Shown: positions 1 to 8,718, counted from the first letter of the stretch. The stretch: 64,000 nt of DNA from Paenalkalicoccus suaedae (GCF_006965545.2 NZ_CP041372.2:372001-436000); one strand, 5' to 3'. Numbers and translations: made by a program. The notes: generated from the letters alone by a model not told the origin.

Positions 1-1
1 C

Positions 2-574
2 AAGTTCCAATTCTTAACGAATGCGCAGGCACTGTTGCACGGCGATCTACATACCGGATCGATCTTTGTCACACAAGACGCAACGAAAATCATCGACCCT
101 GAGTTTGCCTTTTATGGACCAGCTGGCTACGACGTCGGCACCATTATCGCCAATCTGATTTTTGCCTACGTCAACGCCGAGCACACGAGTGAGGGACCGA
201 GCGAACGCGAATCGTTCCAGGCGTATATTACGACTACCATCGAAACGCTCATCGACAGCTTTAAAACAAAGTTTATCCAAGCGTTCGAAGCAAAAGCAAC
301 CGAGCATGTCGCTCGTTACGACGGCTTCCTCGAGCACTATTTACAGAGCGTCCTAGAGGATGCGACAGCAGTAGCCGGACTTGAGCTGTGTCGCCGAATC
401 ATCGGCATCGCCAAAGTAGCCGACATCACAAGCATCGCCAACACCGAAGCGCGCACAAAGGCCGAAATCACCTGCCTCACGCTAGGCAAAGCCTTCATCC
501 TAGATCGCGCCAAGTATCAAACCGGCACAGACATCACAAATGCCTTAAAAGGAGCCACCCATGTCACACATTGA
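2..574 (+). CDS. mtnK: Methylthioribose kinase, C-terminal part (runs off the left edge)
   Basis: The kinase phosphorylates 5-methylthioribose in the methionine salvage pathway, in the cytoplasm. The reading frame is open to the first base, so the start lies outside the window and only about 190 residues are seen. The visible part holds the phosphotransferase catalytic loop [13 protein letters not shown] and the following [16 protein letters not shown] metal-binding segment, both typical of MtnK. The stop overlaps the start of mtnA by 14 bases, which implies translational coupling. Its product is the substrate of the next enzyme. A SAM or S-box leader, if present, would be upstream of the window. 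Confidence 0.93.
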   Translation, partial: KFQFLTNAQALLHGDLHTGSIFVTQDATKIIDPEFAFYGPAGYDVGTIIANLIFAYVNAEHTSEGPSERESFQAYITTTIETLIDSFKTKFIQAFEAKATEHVARYDGFLEHYLQSVLEDATAVAGLELCRRIIGIAKVADITSIANTEARTKAEITCLTLGKAFILDRAKYQTGTDITNALKGATHVTH

Positions 575-1613
575 ATCCGTCCGACTCACGGATGAGCAGA
601 CGCTCGTCATTCTCGACCAAACACTGCTTCCGGGAGAAACCACATATAACACGCTACGCACAAAAGAAGATGTCTTTAACGCCATCGTCGCGTTGCAGGT
701 ACGAGGAGCACCCGCCATCGGGATCGCCGCCGCGTACGGAGCCTATGTGGAGCTCGCGCGCCACAGCTATGCATCAGTAGATGACTTAACACGCTATTTT
801 TACGAGGTAAAAGCCTACCTCGCAGCCTCTCGTCCAACGGCCGTTAATCTTGTATGGGCATTAGAGAGACTGGAGCAAGTCGTCGTGCAGTCTTGGAGTT
901 CCGTAGAGGAGCTTTTGCTCGCGCTTCGCGAAGAAGCAGAGGAAATCCGCCGCGAGGACGCCCGCGTTTGTGAAGCGATCGGTCGTCATGCGTTAGCGCT
1001 TTTGCCACATGATGCGGGGATCTTAACCCACTGTAACGCTGGCGGCATTGCCACGGCTAAATACGGGACGGCGCTTGCGCCGTTGTTCCTCGGAAAGGAA
1101 GCGGGCTATTCGTTCCGCGTTTATGCCGACGAAACACGTCCGCTTTTACAGGGCGCACGTTTGACGGCGTGGGAGTTGCAGCAAGCAGACATTGATGTCA
1201 CGCTTATTTGCGACAACATGTCGTCGATCGTCATGCAACAAGGGAAAGTAGACGCTATTTTAGTCGGCTGCGATCGTGTTGCGGCAAACGGAGATACCGC
1301 TAATAAAATCGGTACATCAGGCCTCGCCATTATTGCGAAGCACTACGGCATCCCATTTTACGTGTGCGCGCCAACGTCCACGATCGACGTTGCTTGCTTA
1401 ACAGGAGCGGAAATTGAAATCGAAGAGCGCAACGGCGCTGAAATTACGGACACGTGGTACGAGAAGCCAATGGCACCAGCAGGTGTAAAGACGTATAACC
1501 CCGCCTTTGATGTTACGGACCACAGCTTGATTACAGCGATCATCACGGAGAATGGCGTGCTGTATCCAGACGAGAACGGACAGTTTGAAGTAAGGCAGCA
1601 TGTAGAGGTATAG
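561..1613 (+). CDS. mtnA: Methylthioribose-1-phosphate isomerase
   Basis: It converts methylthioribose-1-phosphate to methylthioribulose-1-phosphate, the second step of methionine salvage. The 350 residues match the family's usual length and it belongs to the eIF2B-like fold. Visible motifs are [44 protein letters not shown] with the catalytic Cys, [19 protein letters not shown], and [17 protein letters not shown] with the catalytic Asp. The ATG at 561 sits inside the end of mtnK, preceded by AAAAGGAG. A strong terminator follows directly, so the mtnK-mtnA transcript ends here. Confidence 0.96.
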   Translation: MSHIESVRLTDEQTLVILDQTLLPGETTYNTLRTKEDVFNAIVALQVRGAPAIGIAAAYGAYVELARHSYASVDDLTRYFYEVKAYLAASRPTAVNLVWALERLEQVVVQSWSSVEELLLALREEAEEIRREDARVCEAIGRHALALLPHDAGILTHCNAGGIATAKYGTALAPLFLGKEAGYSFRVYADETRPLLQGARLTAWELQQADIDVTLICDNMSSIVMQQGKVDAILVGCDRVAANGDTANKIGTSGLAIIAKHYGIPFYVCAPTSTIDVACLTGAEIEIEERNGAEITDTWYEKPMAPAGVKTYNPAFDVTDHSLITAIITENGVLYPDENGQFEVRQHVEV

Positions 1614-1625
1614 GGTAGGGTAAGG

Positions 1626-1655
1626 AAGCTCGGACTAAGTCCGAGCTTCTTTTTG
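1626..1655 (+). terminator. Intrinsic terminator of mtnKA
   Basis: An 11-bp perfect stem (AAGCTCGGACT / AGTCCGAGCTT) with a very short loop is followed by CTTTTTG. It lies 12 bases past the mtnA stop. Confidence 0.9.
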
Positions 1656-1657
1656 TG

Positions 1658-1825
1658 GTGCTGTTTTACTTAGTTTATGGTGCTGGTTTATGGGGTGGTG
1701 CCAAAATGGAGGAGGGTTGTGCTGAATGGAGGTGGCGTGGTGACAAAATGAGCAGAGTCCGTGCCGAAAAGCGGACAGTTTGTGCTAAATTCAGAGGTAG
1801 TTGTGCAAATAAGTAAATAATATGG
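1658..1825 (+). repeat. GTGC-type intergenic array, 21-bp period (locus 1)
   Basis: Units begin GTGCnAAA or GTGCTGAA. Heads lie at 1658, 1680, 1698, 1719, 1740, 1761, 1782 and 1803; the last six are exactly 21 bp apart. Only the first 5 to 8 bases of each unit are well kept. The same family recurs near 23.2, 30.2 and 35.8 kb. It is not coding on either strand. Confidence 0.85.
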
Positions 1826-1880
1826 AAAAAATCAGTATTGAGAATGGTTACATACAATGTGAACCAAGACCAGCGGAGCG

Positions 1881-2006
1881 GAGAAGTTGAACACATTATA
1901 TGAGAACGTGAACGCACTTTCCTGAATTCGATGAGAAGTTGAGCACATTATATGAGAACGTGAACACACTTTGTCAAAATCAACGAGAAGTTAAACACAC
2001 TTACCG
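1881..2006 (+). repeat. GAGAAGT-AACACA array, alternating 21/31-bp spacing (locus 1)
   Basis: Heads GAGAAGTTGAACACA or GAGAACGTGAACGCA lie at 1881, 1902, 1933, 1954 and 1985, giving steps of 21, 31, 21 and 31 bp. The family also occurs near 3.35, 42.5, 45.3 and 63.8 kb. It sits just before a copy of the element annotated at 2031. Confidence 0.85.
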
Positions 2007-2030
2007 AAAGTCACTGCTAAAAACCGAAAA

Positions 2031-2156
2031 CCGCCAGTTGCCCTGTGCTACCACCACGTGGGGTCTTGGTAGAATGGCAGTTGGGCATCTATAGCGTCCT
2101 TATGTCGTGCACTGTCTATGTGAGCAACACTTAATAATAGAAGTTGAACGCACTAT
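2031..2156 (+). repeat. Recurrent intergenic element, copy A
   Basis: Contains the landmarks CAGTTGCCCTGTGCTACC, CACGTGGGG, TGGCAGTTGGGCA and GCGTCC, ending in GAAGTTGAACGCAC, a unit of the neighbouring array family. Three other copies lie at 42371, 45151 and 63741. CTACC and GGTAG could form a small stem around CACGTGG. The rest of the gap to the next gene (2157-2321) shows nothing I recognise. Confidence 0.7.
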
Positions 2157-2321
2157 AGCAAAACCACCGATAAAGGTAAATAGCTCCGTTAAAAGTAGCC
2201 GTTTTGAAGAGTAAGGTTATGAACATCTATGTCCCCGCATACATTCAATTAAGTAGACGAGCTCACGAAACGACCAGAGAAGTAGCTGCTTACTCACGGT
2301 AGTGTGTAGAACGGAGGGGAC

Positions 2322-2768
2322 ATGATGTTTCGTAGTAGGAATATGCCGATCAAAATCATAACGATTATCCTATCATCTCTCATTTTTAGCCTGTCACTTG
2401 CGTTACTCGGGCGATCAGGGACAGCATCACCTGCTGATATCTCCCTAATTACTTCGTTTTCTTATGCACTTGTTCCAAGCTTTCTTCTATACACTATTTT
2501 TGGTGGAATGCTCACACCAGTAGTAGATAGGTTTATTTATAAACGATTTCGCCACAGCCTTAAATATATCATCATCAGCTCCATCCTTTTATATTTGGCA
2601 CTTGGACTTTTGACGAACATCTTTTTGTCGATACTTTCTGCAAGCATGTTCTTCTTCGCGTCAGGGATCTTTATATGCATAGCTGCCGCACTCTTATTTT
2701 TAATCGTGCAAACGGTGATCGGCTGGATCTTCCTAAACATGCGCACGAATCGCAAAGCTCCTAGCTAA
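2322..2768 (+). CDS. Hypothetical four-TM membrane protein (paralogue of the gene at 3436)
   Basis: I do not recognise the family. The 148 residues hold about four hydrophobic segments (roughly 8-28, 40-62, 80-102, 105-135) and a basic C-terminus NMRTNRKAPS. A second gene at 3436 shares LITIILSS, FGG.LTP..DRFIY, SS..LYL.LG and the tail KRKAP, so the two are paralogues separated by one gene. ATG at 2322 is preceded by GGAGGGG at good spacing; a second ATG follows at once. The terminator overlaps the stop codon. Confidence 0.75.
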   Translation: MMFRSRNMPIKIITIILSSLIFSLSLALLGRSGTASPADISLITSFSYALVPSFLLYTIFGGMLTPVVDRFIYKRFRHSLKYIIISSILLYLALGLLTNIFLSILSASMFFFASGIFICIAAALLFLIVQTVIGWIFLNMRTNRKAPS

Positions 2769-2781
2769 GGGGCTTTTTTTC
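2756..2781 (+). terminator. Terminator overlapping the stop codon
   Basis: AGCTCC pairs with GGGGCT across TAGCTAA and is followed by seven or eight T. The stem's left arm is inside the last codons of the membrane protein gene. Confidence 0.7.
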
Positions 2782-2900
2782 ATGGACAGAAAATCTAGTC
2801 TACACTAAAAAGAACTCTGTATTCCCAAAGGAATTAGGAGGAGATACTAGTAGACTAGTGGAATAGAATATAAAGACTTTTAAAGAGAAGGGGTATAAAT

Positions 2901-3272
2901 ATGACGGACTTTACATCGTTTCTAGAAAAAATAGATAACGAAGATCACCGAGAAAAAACGGCGGAGGTTCTAGATTGGGTAAAAAGTACTTACCCGCAGT
3001 TGGAGACGGAAATTAAGTGGAACCAACCAATGTTTACGGACCATGGTACGTTTATTATCGGATTTAGTGTGTCGAAAAAACACTTGGCCGTGGCACCTGA
3101 GAGCGTGACAATGACTCACGTCGAGGAGGATATTGTGAAGGCAGGTTATGACTATACGAAAGAGTTAGTAAGAATTCCATGGAAAGGCGAGGTAGACTAT
3201 GAGCTATTGGCAAAAATGATCGACTTTAATATATGGGATAAGGCTAACTGCGAGACGTTTTGGAGGAAGTAA
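2901..3272 (+). CDS. DUF1801 / YdhG-like protein (putative iron chaperone)
   Basis: A cytoplasmic protein of 123 residues in the DUF1801 family, whose Bacillus subtilis member has been described as a frataxin-like iron chaperone; that role is inferred by family only. Visible family features are the ETEIKWNQPMFTDHGTFIIGFSVSKKHLAVAP core and the closing IPWKGEVDYELLAKMIDFNIWDKA segment. ATG at 2901 has AGAAGGGG upstream. It lies alone between the two paralogous membrane protein genes at 2322 and 3436. Confidence 0.85.
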   Translation: MTDFTSFLEKIDNEDHREKTAEVLDWVKSTYPQLETEIKWNQPMFTDHGTFIIGFSVSKKHLAVAPESVTMTHVEEDIVKAGYDYTKELVRIPWKGEVDYELLAKMIDFNIWDKANCETFWRK

Positions 3273-3349
3273 GACAGAAGTCATAATTGCGAATTTGAAG
3301 AGAAGGCAGACGTGTTATACGAAGCTGCATACGTGTCTTGCCAACAATC

Positions 3350-3376
3350 ACGAGAAGCTAAACAAACTTAGAATGA
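3350..3376 (+). repeat. Single degenerate unit of the GAGAAGT-AACACA family
   Basis: GAGAAGCTAAACAAACTTA matches one unit of the 21/31-bp array family. It lies about 80 bp before the second membrane protein gene, just as a full array lies before the first. Confidence 0.45.
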
Positions 3377-3435
3377 AGCGGTAGTCTTTTCTACCAGTTG
3401 GGTTGCTACGATAGCTGACGAAAGAGGTGTCCCCC

Positions 3436-3882
3436 TTGTTTGTATCAAGAAGCATACCAGTTAAACTTATTACGATAATCCTCTCGTCTATCCTACTGAT
3501 TGTAATTGCAGTCTCGGTTGGCAACTGGATGTCGCCAACGCCTAACACGAGTGTATATTCGGTCTTCGCATTCGCCTTCCCGATCATTTTCTTTCTCTAT
3601 GTTATCTTCGGAGGTGCTATCACACCATTTCTTGACCGATTTATCTATGTTAAATGTCGGCACAATAGCAAGCTAGTCATTGTAAGCTCCATGATCCTTT
3701 ACCTTGGTCTAGGGATTTTCGCAAGTATCCTATATACGCTCATTCTCGAGCCGGGATTCAGATTGCCAGGGTTAGGTTTATTGATCATCAGCCTAGCTGC
3801 CGCGACTGTATTTTTAGTAATCCAAACGCTGATCGGCGCTCTCTATCTTTCGTTCCGCTCTAAGCGTAAAGCTCCTGCCTAA
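3436..3882 (+). CDS. Hypothetical four-TM membrane protein (paralogue of the gene at 2322)
   Basis: 148 residues with about four membrane segments and a basic tail RSKRKAPA. I chose the TTG at 3436 because GAGGTG at 3424-3429 is then at the right distance and the N-terminus MFVSRSIPVKLITIILSS aligns with the paralogue's MFRSRNMPIKIITIILSS. A GTG at 3427 would lie inside the ribosome site. Function unknown; the family is not one I can name. Confidence 0.72.
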   Translation: MFVSRSIPVKLITIILSSILLIVIAVSVGNWMSPTPNTSVYSVFAFAFPIIFFLYVIFGGAITPFLDRFIYVKCRHNSKLVIVSSMILYLGLGIFASILYTLILEPGFRLPGLGLLIISLAAATVFLVIQTLIGALYLSFRSKRKAPA

Positions 3883-3922
3883 TTGTAGCACCATAAATCA
3901 ACCATGCAGTCACCTTTAAGGA

Positions 3923-4774
3923 GTGATCCCTATCAACCTATCACAACAAATTGACGTCTATTTAGAGCAAGGAATAGACAGAATTCAACCGAACGAAGTA
4001 GAGACGCTCTTAAGAGACATGCTTATGCATATTGGAGATGCGGATCCAACATTACGAGATGAGCGCATCTACCCAATGTTTTGTCACATCATTGCAAGCG
4101 ACTTATTATCGCCCGACCAATTTATGCACCTTTTACATACATGCTTAGGTGACAACCATCTTTTCTATCGAATAGGGGAGTCAGGCACAGACGCTGTTTT
4201 TACGCGATCCTTTACAGCGCTAGTTTTGGCGCAACTAGTAGAACGAGATAGGGAGCGTAGGCTTTTAAGTGAGGTAGACTTTCAACGTCTCGTCCGATTG
4301 AGCACAGATTACCTCCACCAGGAGCAGGACACGAGAGGCTTTGTCGAGCGCAAAGGCTGGGCGCACAGCATGGCCCACGGCGCCGACTTACTAGCGGCGA
4401 TTTGCCGACATTCACTTACTCTGGAAGAAAATCATGCGACGATGTTAAATGCAGTTGCTGCCTGTTTAGGTAAAAAAGCTACCTACATAGACGACGAGGA
4501 AGAGCGACTGGTTTTTGTCATAGAGGCATTGATGAATCGAGGGCTGCCGGAGGACTCGGTAATTGTGTGGATCAAGCAAATGGAATGTAGTTTAAACGCC
4601 CTCCACGATAACGAAGGCTTTTCACGAAACTACTTCTACACGAAAAGAACGCTCACTGTATTTTTGCAGACGCTATATTTTAGACTTGCGTATCGAGACT
4701 TCGCGTTACAAACCCGCCAAGAAATAACAGACGTGTTGAAGGGATTCCATAAGGCAATATATGAACCTAATTAA
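3923..4774 (+). CDS. DUF2785 family protein
   Basis: A soluble, mostly helical protein of about 280 residues. The family signature is RGFVERKGWAHSMAHGADLLAAICRH in the middle, followed by a C-terminal half ending in YFRLAYRDF. The role of DUF2785 proteins is unknown to me. The start is odd. GTG at 3923 is in frame but overlaps the ribosome site AAGGAGTG. The codons after it are ATC at 3926 and ATC at 3932, and 3932 sits at ideal spacing. No ATG or TTG is nearby, so the true start is either this GTG or a rare ATC. Confidence 0.85.
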   Translation: MIPINLSQQIDVYLEQGIDRIQPNEVETLLRDMLMHIGDADPTLRDERIYPMFCHIIASDLLSPDQFMHLLHTCLGDNHLFYRIGESGTDAVFTRSFTALVLAQLVERDRERRLLSEVDFQRLVRLSTDYLHQEQDTRGFVERKGWAHSMAHGADLLAAICRHSLTLEENHATMLNAVAACLGKKATYIDDEEERLVFVIEALMNRGLPEDSVIVWIKQMECSLNALHDNEGFSRNYFYTKRTLTVFLQTLYFRLAYRDFALQTRQEITDVLKGFHKAIYEPN

Positions 4775-4831
4775 TAAGGCTTTTGCGCGTCTTAATTAGT
4801 AAGTTGGAATAGGAAGGATGTAGCTCGTTTA

Positions 4832-5077
4832 ATGATACATATTATTACAGGTTTCATTGTGTTTGGAATTAGCTTCTTTTATTTAGCTGGACTATTAATC
4901 TTTGGACCTCAACCGCAGCTTGTTCCTATCGTAATCCCTTTTAGTATAATAATCTGGATCATTTTTTACGTAGGAGGATTGAAATGGAGCAGGTATGAAA
5001 CAATTTTTAAAGCTGCGAATATAGTACTTGCTGGCGCCTTATTCATTTATTTTTTAATGGGTCAGGAAGGCTTGTAA
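4832..5077 (+). CDS. Small hypothetical membrane protein (81 aa)
   Basis: Three hydrophobic stretches (residues about 3-24, 30-49, 60-76) with a short polar loop KWSRYE between the last two. I do not recognise a family. ATG at 4832 has GGAAGG about 15 bases upstream, which is distant, so translation may be weak. Codon use and uninterrupted hydrophobic pattern favour a real gene. Confidence 0.6.
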   Translation: MIHIITGFIVFGISFFYLAGLLIFGPQPQLVPIVIPFSIIIWIIFYVGGLKWSRYETIFKAANIVLAGALFIYFLMGQEGL

Positions 5078-5157
5078 AACAGGTTATTATGATTACAACA
5101 TATGATAATGTCAGATTTAAAAATGGGAAATGAAGTTTCTAAAAAGGAGTGAATAAC

Positions 5158-5634
5158 ATGTCTGCTGAAGGATTCCTAAAAGCATTAGGGGCACCTGTAA
5201 GAAGAGCATTTGCTACTGAGGGAATTGATAAACTAATGAATGGATGTATTTTCTGTCAGGTAGAATTAGTCCCCGATCAAAACGTTGTATTAAGCAACGA
5301 GCACTGTATGTTTTTACAAGTAGATGAGGCGCAAATACGGGGAGTGCAGCTTGAGGGGGCTGGATTGATCGTACCTAAAGTACATAGAGAAACGACGTTT
5401 GATTTAACAGCCGAAGAATGGCAAGGGACATATAGTCTCTTGCATGAGGTCAAAAAGTATATAGATGAAGTGCATCAACCAGATGGATACAATCTCGGCT
5501 GGAACTGCGGAGAAGAAGCGGGACAGCATGTGTTCCATGCACATTTCCACGTAATACCAAGATATGCGGACGAACCACTCGCAGGGAAAGGGATTAGATA
5601 TTTGTTTAAGAGTAAGGAGAATAATAGGGGCTAG
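5158..5634 (+). CDS. HIT family hydrolase with an N-terminal helical extension
   Basis: Histidine-triad proteins hydrolyse or transfer nucleotides from phosphoramidate or dinucleoside polyphosphate substrates. The triad HAHFHVI is at about residues 133-139, and CIFCQ starts the HIT domain at about residue 30. Residues 1-29 (SAEGFLKALGAPVRRAFATEG) resemble the opening of helix-hairpin-helix domains found alone in other bacterial proteins; that is inference from the LGAPxRRA pattern. ATG at 5158 follows AAAAGGAGTG; a GTG nine bases earlier lies in the ribosome site. Specific substrate unknown. Confidence 0.85.
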   Translation: MSAEGFLKALGAPVRRAFATEGIDKLMNGCIFCQVELVPDQNVVLSNEHCMFLQVDEAQIRGVQLEGAGLIVPKVHRETTFDLTAEEWQGTYSLLHEVKKYIDEVHQPDGYNLGWNCGEEAGQHVFHAHFHVIPRYADEPLAGKGIRYLFKSKENNRG

Positions 5635-5714
5635 ATGAATGAGGGAATTCACTTAACCAACGTAGGTTTGTTTAAGAAGTATGCTGGAATTTTATGAAGG
5701 AAAGGGGAATTGGA

Positions 5715-6077
5715 ATGGAACAGCACCTAAAACTTAAAGAACATTTATATTCTTTAGAAACCACTTTACTTAAAGGTGAAGTTCGTAAATCCGTTGAAAT
5801 ATTAAACGAGTTAATAGCAGATGATTTTGTTGAATATTCAAGCACAGGAGAGATTTACGATAAAGAAAATGTGTTAAGTCGCCTACCTAACGAAGAAGAC
5901 CCACAAATTACATTGAGTAACTTTGAAATAAAGTACCTTTCACCAACTTCTGCACTAACTACATTTAAGGTATTTATAAAAAGAAACATGAAATACTCTT
6001 TACGAAGTTCTGTCTGGAAATTGAATGATGGGAAATGGCAAATGACTTTTCATCAAGGAACTGTAACTAAGCAATAA
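5715..6077 (+). CDS. DUF4440 / NTF2-like small protein
   Basis: 120 residues with the cone-like NTF2 fold pattern: an amphipathic N-terminal helix, DDFVEYSSTGEIYDKENVLSRL, a variable strand region, then SSVWKLNDGKWQMTFHQGT. This layout is typical of DUF4440 proteins, which include ketosteroid-isomerase-like and polyketide-associated members; no catalytic role can be assigned. ATG at 5715 is preceded by AAAGGGGAA, and an upstream in-frame ATG at 5694 lacks a good ribosome site. The base composition is more AT-rich than the neighbours. Confidence 0.75.
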   Translation: MEQHLKLKEHLYSLETTLLKGEVRKSVEILNELIADDFVEYSSTGEIYDKENVLSRLPNEEDPQITLSNFEIKYLSPTSALTTFKVFIKRNMKYSLRSSVWKLNDGKWQMTFHQGTVTKQ

Positions 6078-6183
6078 ATTGAGGTTCGCCTATTAAACAA
6101 ACAGAAGCGTTAGTTTAATAAGGCACTACTAACACTAATCTCTAAAAAGCAAAGGCAAAAATGATTTAAGCGGAGGAATAGAG

Positions 6184-6321
6184 ATGGATCTAATAGTCGG
6201 AATATCTATTGTACTAATTGTGTTTTTCTCTTCAAGCATCATTGAGAAAAGATTAAAGTCTATTGAAAAACAAAACAATCGTGTAATAGAAATATTAGAA
6301 CAAATACGAGATAAGAATTGA
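6184..6321 (+). CDS. Small single-TM protein (45 aa)
   Basis: An ORF too short for most callers. It starts with one membrane helix (residues 3-20) and continues as a charged helix with KRLKSIEKQNNRVIEILEQI, a coiled-coil-like pattern seen in many short Bacillus membrane proteins of unknown role. GCGGAGG lies 8 bases before ATG 6184, which is the main support along with the clean hydrophobic/charged split. Confidence 0.65.
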   Translation: MDLIVGISIVLIVFFSSSIIEKRLKSIEKQNNRVIEILEQIRDKN

Positions 6322-6397
6322 AAACTATTTTCCTATTAAAGGTGAAAGTGAAACATCATCAAGCTCTAAAACCCTAAACTAAAAGGAGCCATTCTTC

Positions 6398-6796
6398 ATG
6401 ACAAAAGGACTTATTCACCACGTTGAAATCTTTGTTTCAGACTTAGCTAAAACCGTTGATTTTTGGGACTGGTTTTTAAAGCGGCTAGGGTATGAATCTT
6501 ACCAAGAATGGGAGCAGGGGCGCAGCTGGATCTTAGGAGATTCCTACCTTGTTTTCGTCCAAACGGAAGAGAGGTTTTTGGATGTGCCGTATCATCGCAG
6601 TCGCGTCGGATTGAATCATTTAGCGTTCCATGCGAGCTCGCGTGCGGAGGTCGATGAGGTGACGGAGGAGTTGCGAGCTAGGGGAGTGGCAATCCTGTAT
6701 CAGGACAAGCATCCATTTGCTGGTGGGAAAGACTATTATGCCGTTTATTTTGAGGATCCGGATCGGATTAAGGTGGAGCTAGTGGCGCCTAATTGA
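6398..6796 (+). CDS. VOC (glyoxalase/bleomycin resistance) family protein
   Basis: A small cytoplasmic metalloprotein of 132 residues with two beta-alpha-beta-beta-beta modules. Metal-site candidates are H8 (LIHHVEIFVSDL), H73 or H77 (GLNHLAFHA) and the Glu in the closing FEDPDRIKVELVAP. The substrate is not deducible. AAAGGAGCC precedes the ATG. It stands in the same direction as the metallo-beta-lactamase-fold gene 52 bp downstream and may share a transcript with it. Confidence 0.87.
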   Translation: MTKGLIHHVEIFVSDLAKTVDFWDWFLKRLGYESYQEWEQGRSWILGDSYLVFVQTEERFLDVPYHRSRVGLNHLAFHASSRAEVDEVTEELRARGVAILYQDKHPFAGGKDYYAVYFEDPDRIKVELVAPN

Positions 6797-6848
6797 TAGA
6801 AGCAACATTTGCAAACAGATCGATTAAAACGTAGAGGGGAGAACCGAT

Positions 6849-7643
6849 ATGATCCGTATTGAAGATACTCATTTAACCGTCTTTCAAAGCTCTCTCTTTC
6901 AGACAAACGCGGCGATCATACATACAGATGACGTGATGATTGTAGCGGATCCCACTTGGTTACCGCATGAAATAGAGGCGATCAAGGCCTATGTTAACGA
7001 ACGGCTGGGCCATAGGGAGCTGTATGTCATTTACACGCACAGCGATTTCGATCACATCATCGGATCAGGTGTATTTCCAAAAGCGACGGTTATTGCGACA
7101 GAGGAGCTCGCGAAAAATCCCGATAAAGAAGAAGCTATGAAGCAAATTCGGAGCTTTGATCAACAGTATTATGTAGAAAGGCTCTATGAGCCTGCGTATC
7201 CGTCGGTTGATATTCCGATCACACATGACGGACAGAGCGTGCAGCTAGGAGATATTAAAGCAACTTTTTACAAGGCGCCGGGCCATACTCATGATGGATT
7301 ATTTACGGTGATAGAGACTTTAGGAATTTTCCTTTCCGGCGATTACTTGTCTGATGTCGAATTCCCGTTTATCTACAGTAGCTACAAGGATTATAAAGAT
7401 ACGGTGAGAAAAGCGAGTCAGATCGTGAAGAATCATGACATAAGCTACCATGTACCTGGGCATGGCACTGTGACAGCGGTCAAGCAAGAAATAGAGGAGA
7501 GAATCACCTTTTCTCACTATTATTTAGAGCATTTACTAGATGACAATGATGAGTTGGAGAAGCTTTGTAGGGAGAAGTTTCGCTTTTATGAAGGAATGCA
7601 TGAGAGTCATTTACATAATAAAAAGATGGCGGAAATGAAATAA
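6849..7643 (+). CDS. MBL-fold metallohydrolase
   Basis: 264 residues with the metallo-beta-lactamase fold. Metal motifs visible: THSDFDHI (the HxHxDH site with Ser in the second position, a common variant), APGHTHDGLF, SGDYLSD and VPGHG. Such proteins hydrolyse thioesters, lactones or phosphodiesters; this one cannot be assigned a substrate. The C-terminal 60 residues are helical and charged (FSHYYLEHLLDDNDELEKLCREKF). ATG follows AGGGGAGAACC. A two-way terminator separates it from the oxidoreductase on the other strand. Confidence 0.87.
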   Translation: MIRIEDTHLTVFQSSLFQTNAAIIHTDDVMIVADPTWLPHEIEAIKAYVNERLGHRELYVIYTHSDFDHIIGSGVFPKATVIATEELAKNPDKEEAMKQIRSFDQQYYVERLYEPAYPSVDIPITHDGQSVQLGDIKATFYKAPGHTHDGLFTVIETLGIFLSGDYLSDVEFPFIYSSYKDYKDTVRKASQIVKNHDISYHVPGHGTVTAVKQEIEERITFSHYYLEHLLDDNDELEKLCREKFRFYEGMHESHLHNKKMAEMK

Positions 7644-7652
7644 GATAAAAAT

Positions 7653-7690
7653 AGGAGCACAGACCCGATGTCTGCGCTCCTTCGCTTTAT
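7653..7690. terminator. Bidirectional terminator between converging genes
   Basis: GGAGCACAGAC pairs with GTCTGCGCTCC (one mismatch) around CCGAT. T-rich flanks on both strands fit termination of the genes on either side. Confidence 0.85.
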
Positions 7691-7707
7691 TTTCTCAACA
7701 AAAGATA

Positions 7708-8718
7708 CTACTCCTGAATCTCACTTACCTTCACGACTGCTTTACCTGTGTTCGCGCCTTTGAAGAGGTCGAGGAACGCATCAATCGTGTGGTCGAAGCC
7801 TTCGGTGATTGTTTCCTCATAGGTTAGCTTGCCCTCGCTTAACCAACCGGCCAATGCCTCGGCGCCCTCTTTGAAGCGGGAGGAGTAGTTGCCGACAGTA
7901 AAGCCTTGCATGAGGGAGCTCGTTTTGATGAGGTACCCTTGGACGCGTGGTCCGAGGTCCGGCTCCGTGTTGTTGTAGGAAGAGATCGCGCCACAAACTG
8001 GGATGCGAGCAAAGTTGTTAAGGAGCGGGAATACCGCGTCGCCAACCTCACCGCCGACGTTCTCAAAGTAGACGTCGATACCGTCTGGACATGCGTCTTT
8101 GAGTGCTTGCGCGATGTCTTCTGTCTTATAATTAATCGTTGCGTCAAAGCCGAGTGTATCCTTGAGATAGCTCGTTTTCTCGTCAGATCCTGCAATTCCA
8201 ACGACTCGAGCACCTTTTAACTTGGCGATCTGTCCAACCACCGAGCCAACTGCGCCAGCCGCGCCTGAGACGACTACCGTCTCGCCTTCCTTCGGCTTGC
8301 CGATATCGAGCAGCCCGAAGTACGCCGTGAGCCCGGTCATACCAAGCACACTTAAATAGGCTGATGCTGGCGCCTGATGATGATCGACTTTGCGGACTTC
8401 GTTATCCTTCACGACCGAATATTCCTGCCAGCCGAGTGAGCCAATCACGACATCTCCTTCAGAAAATCGGTCGGAGTTTGACTTCTCTACCTGTGCAATC
8501 ACAGCACTTGAGATAACCTCGCCTACTTCAAACGGAGGAATATACGACTTCCCTTCGTTCATACGACCACGTAAATACGGGTCGACGGATATGTATACCG
8601 TCCGAACGAGCACCTCGCCTTTATCAGGTGAACCGATCGGTGCCTCTACAAAATTAAAGTCCTCATAGGTCGGCGTCCCTTTTGGACGACGTCCGAGTTG
8701 AATTGTTTGTTGTGTCAT
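7708..8718 (-). CDS. NADP-dependent oxidoreductase, YfmJ/CurA type (MDR superfamily)
   Basis: A zinc-independent medium-chain reductase of 336 residues, like B. subtilis YfmJ and 2-alkenal/curcumin reductases, which reduce activated double bonds with NADPH. Features: VDPYLRGRMNEGKSY near residue 50, the NADP-binding loop VVSGAAGAVGSVVGQIAKLKG at about 150, and DVYFENVGGEVGDAVFPLL. ATG at 8718 has GGAGGGATTGGC directly before it. The frame stays open for another 585 bases into the repeat array upstream, so an automatic caller could give it a false N-terminal extension. Confidence 0.93.
   Translation of the reverse strand: MTQQTIQLGRRPKGTPTYEDFNFVEAPIGSPDKGEVLVRTVYISVDPYLRGRMNEGKSYIPPFEVGEVISSAVIAQVEKSNSDRFSEGDVVIGSLGWQEYSVVKDNEVRKVDHHQAPASAYLSVLGMTGLTAYFGLLDIGKPKEGETVVVSGAAGAVGSVVGQIAKLKGARVVGIAGSDEKTSYLKDTLGFDATINYKTEDIAQALKDACPDGIDVYFENVGGEVGDAVFPLLNNFARIPVCGAISSYNNTEPDLGPRVQGYLIKTSSLMQGFTVGNYSSRFKEGAEALAGWLSEGKLTYEETITEGFDHTIDAFLDLFKGANTGKAVVKVSEIQE

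Noticed and set aside
388-780. His/Arg-rich ORF across the mtnK-mtnA junction
   Set aside because: Out of frame with two well-supported enzymes; composition is that of a frame shadow.
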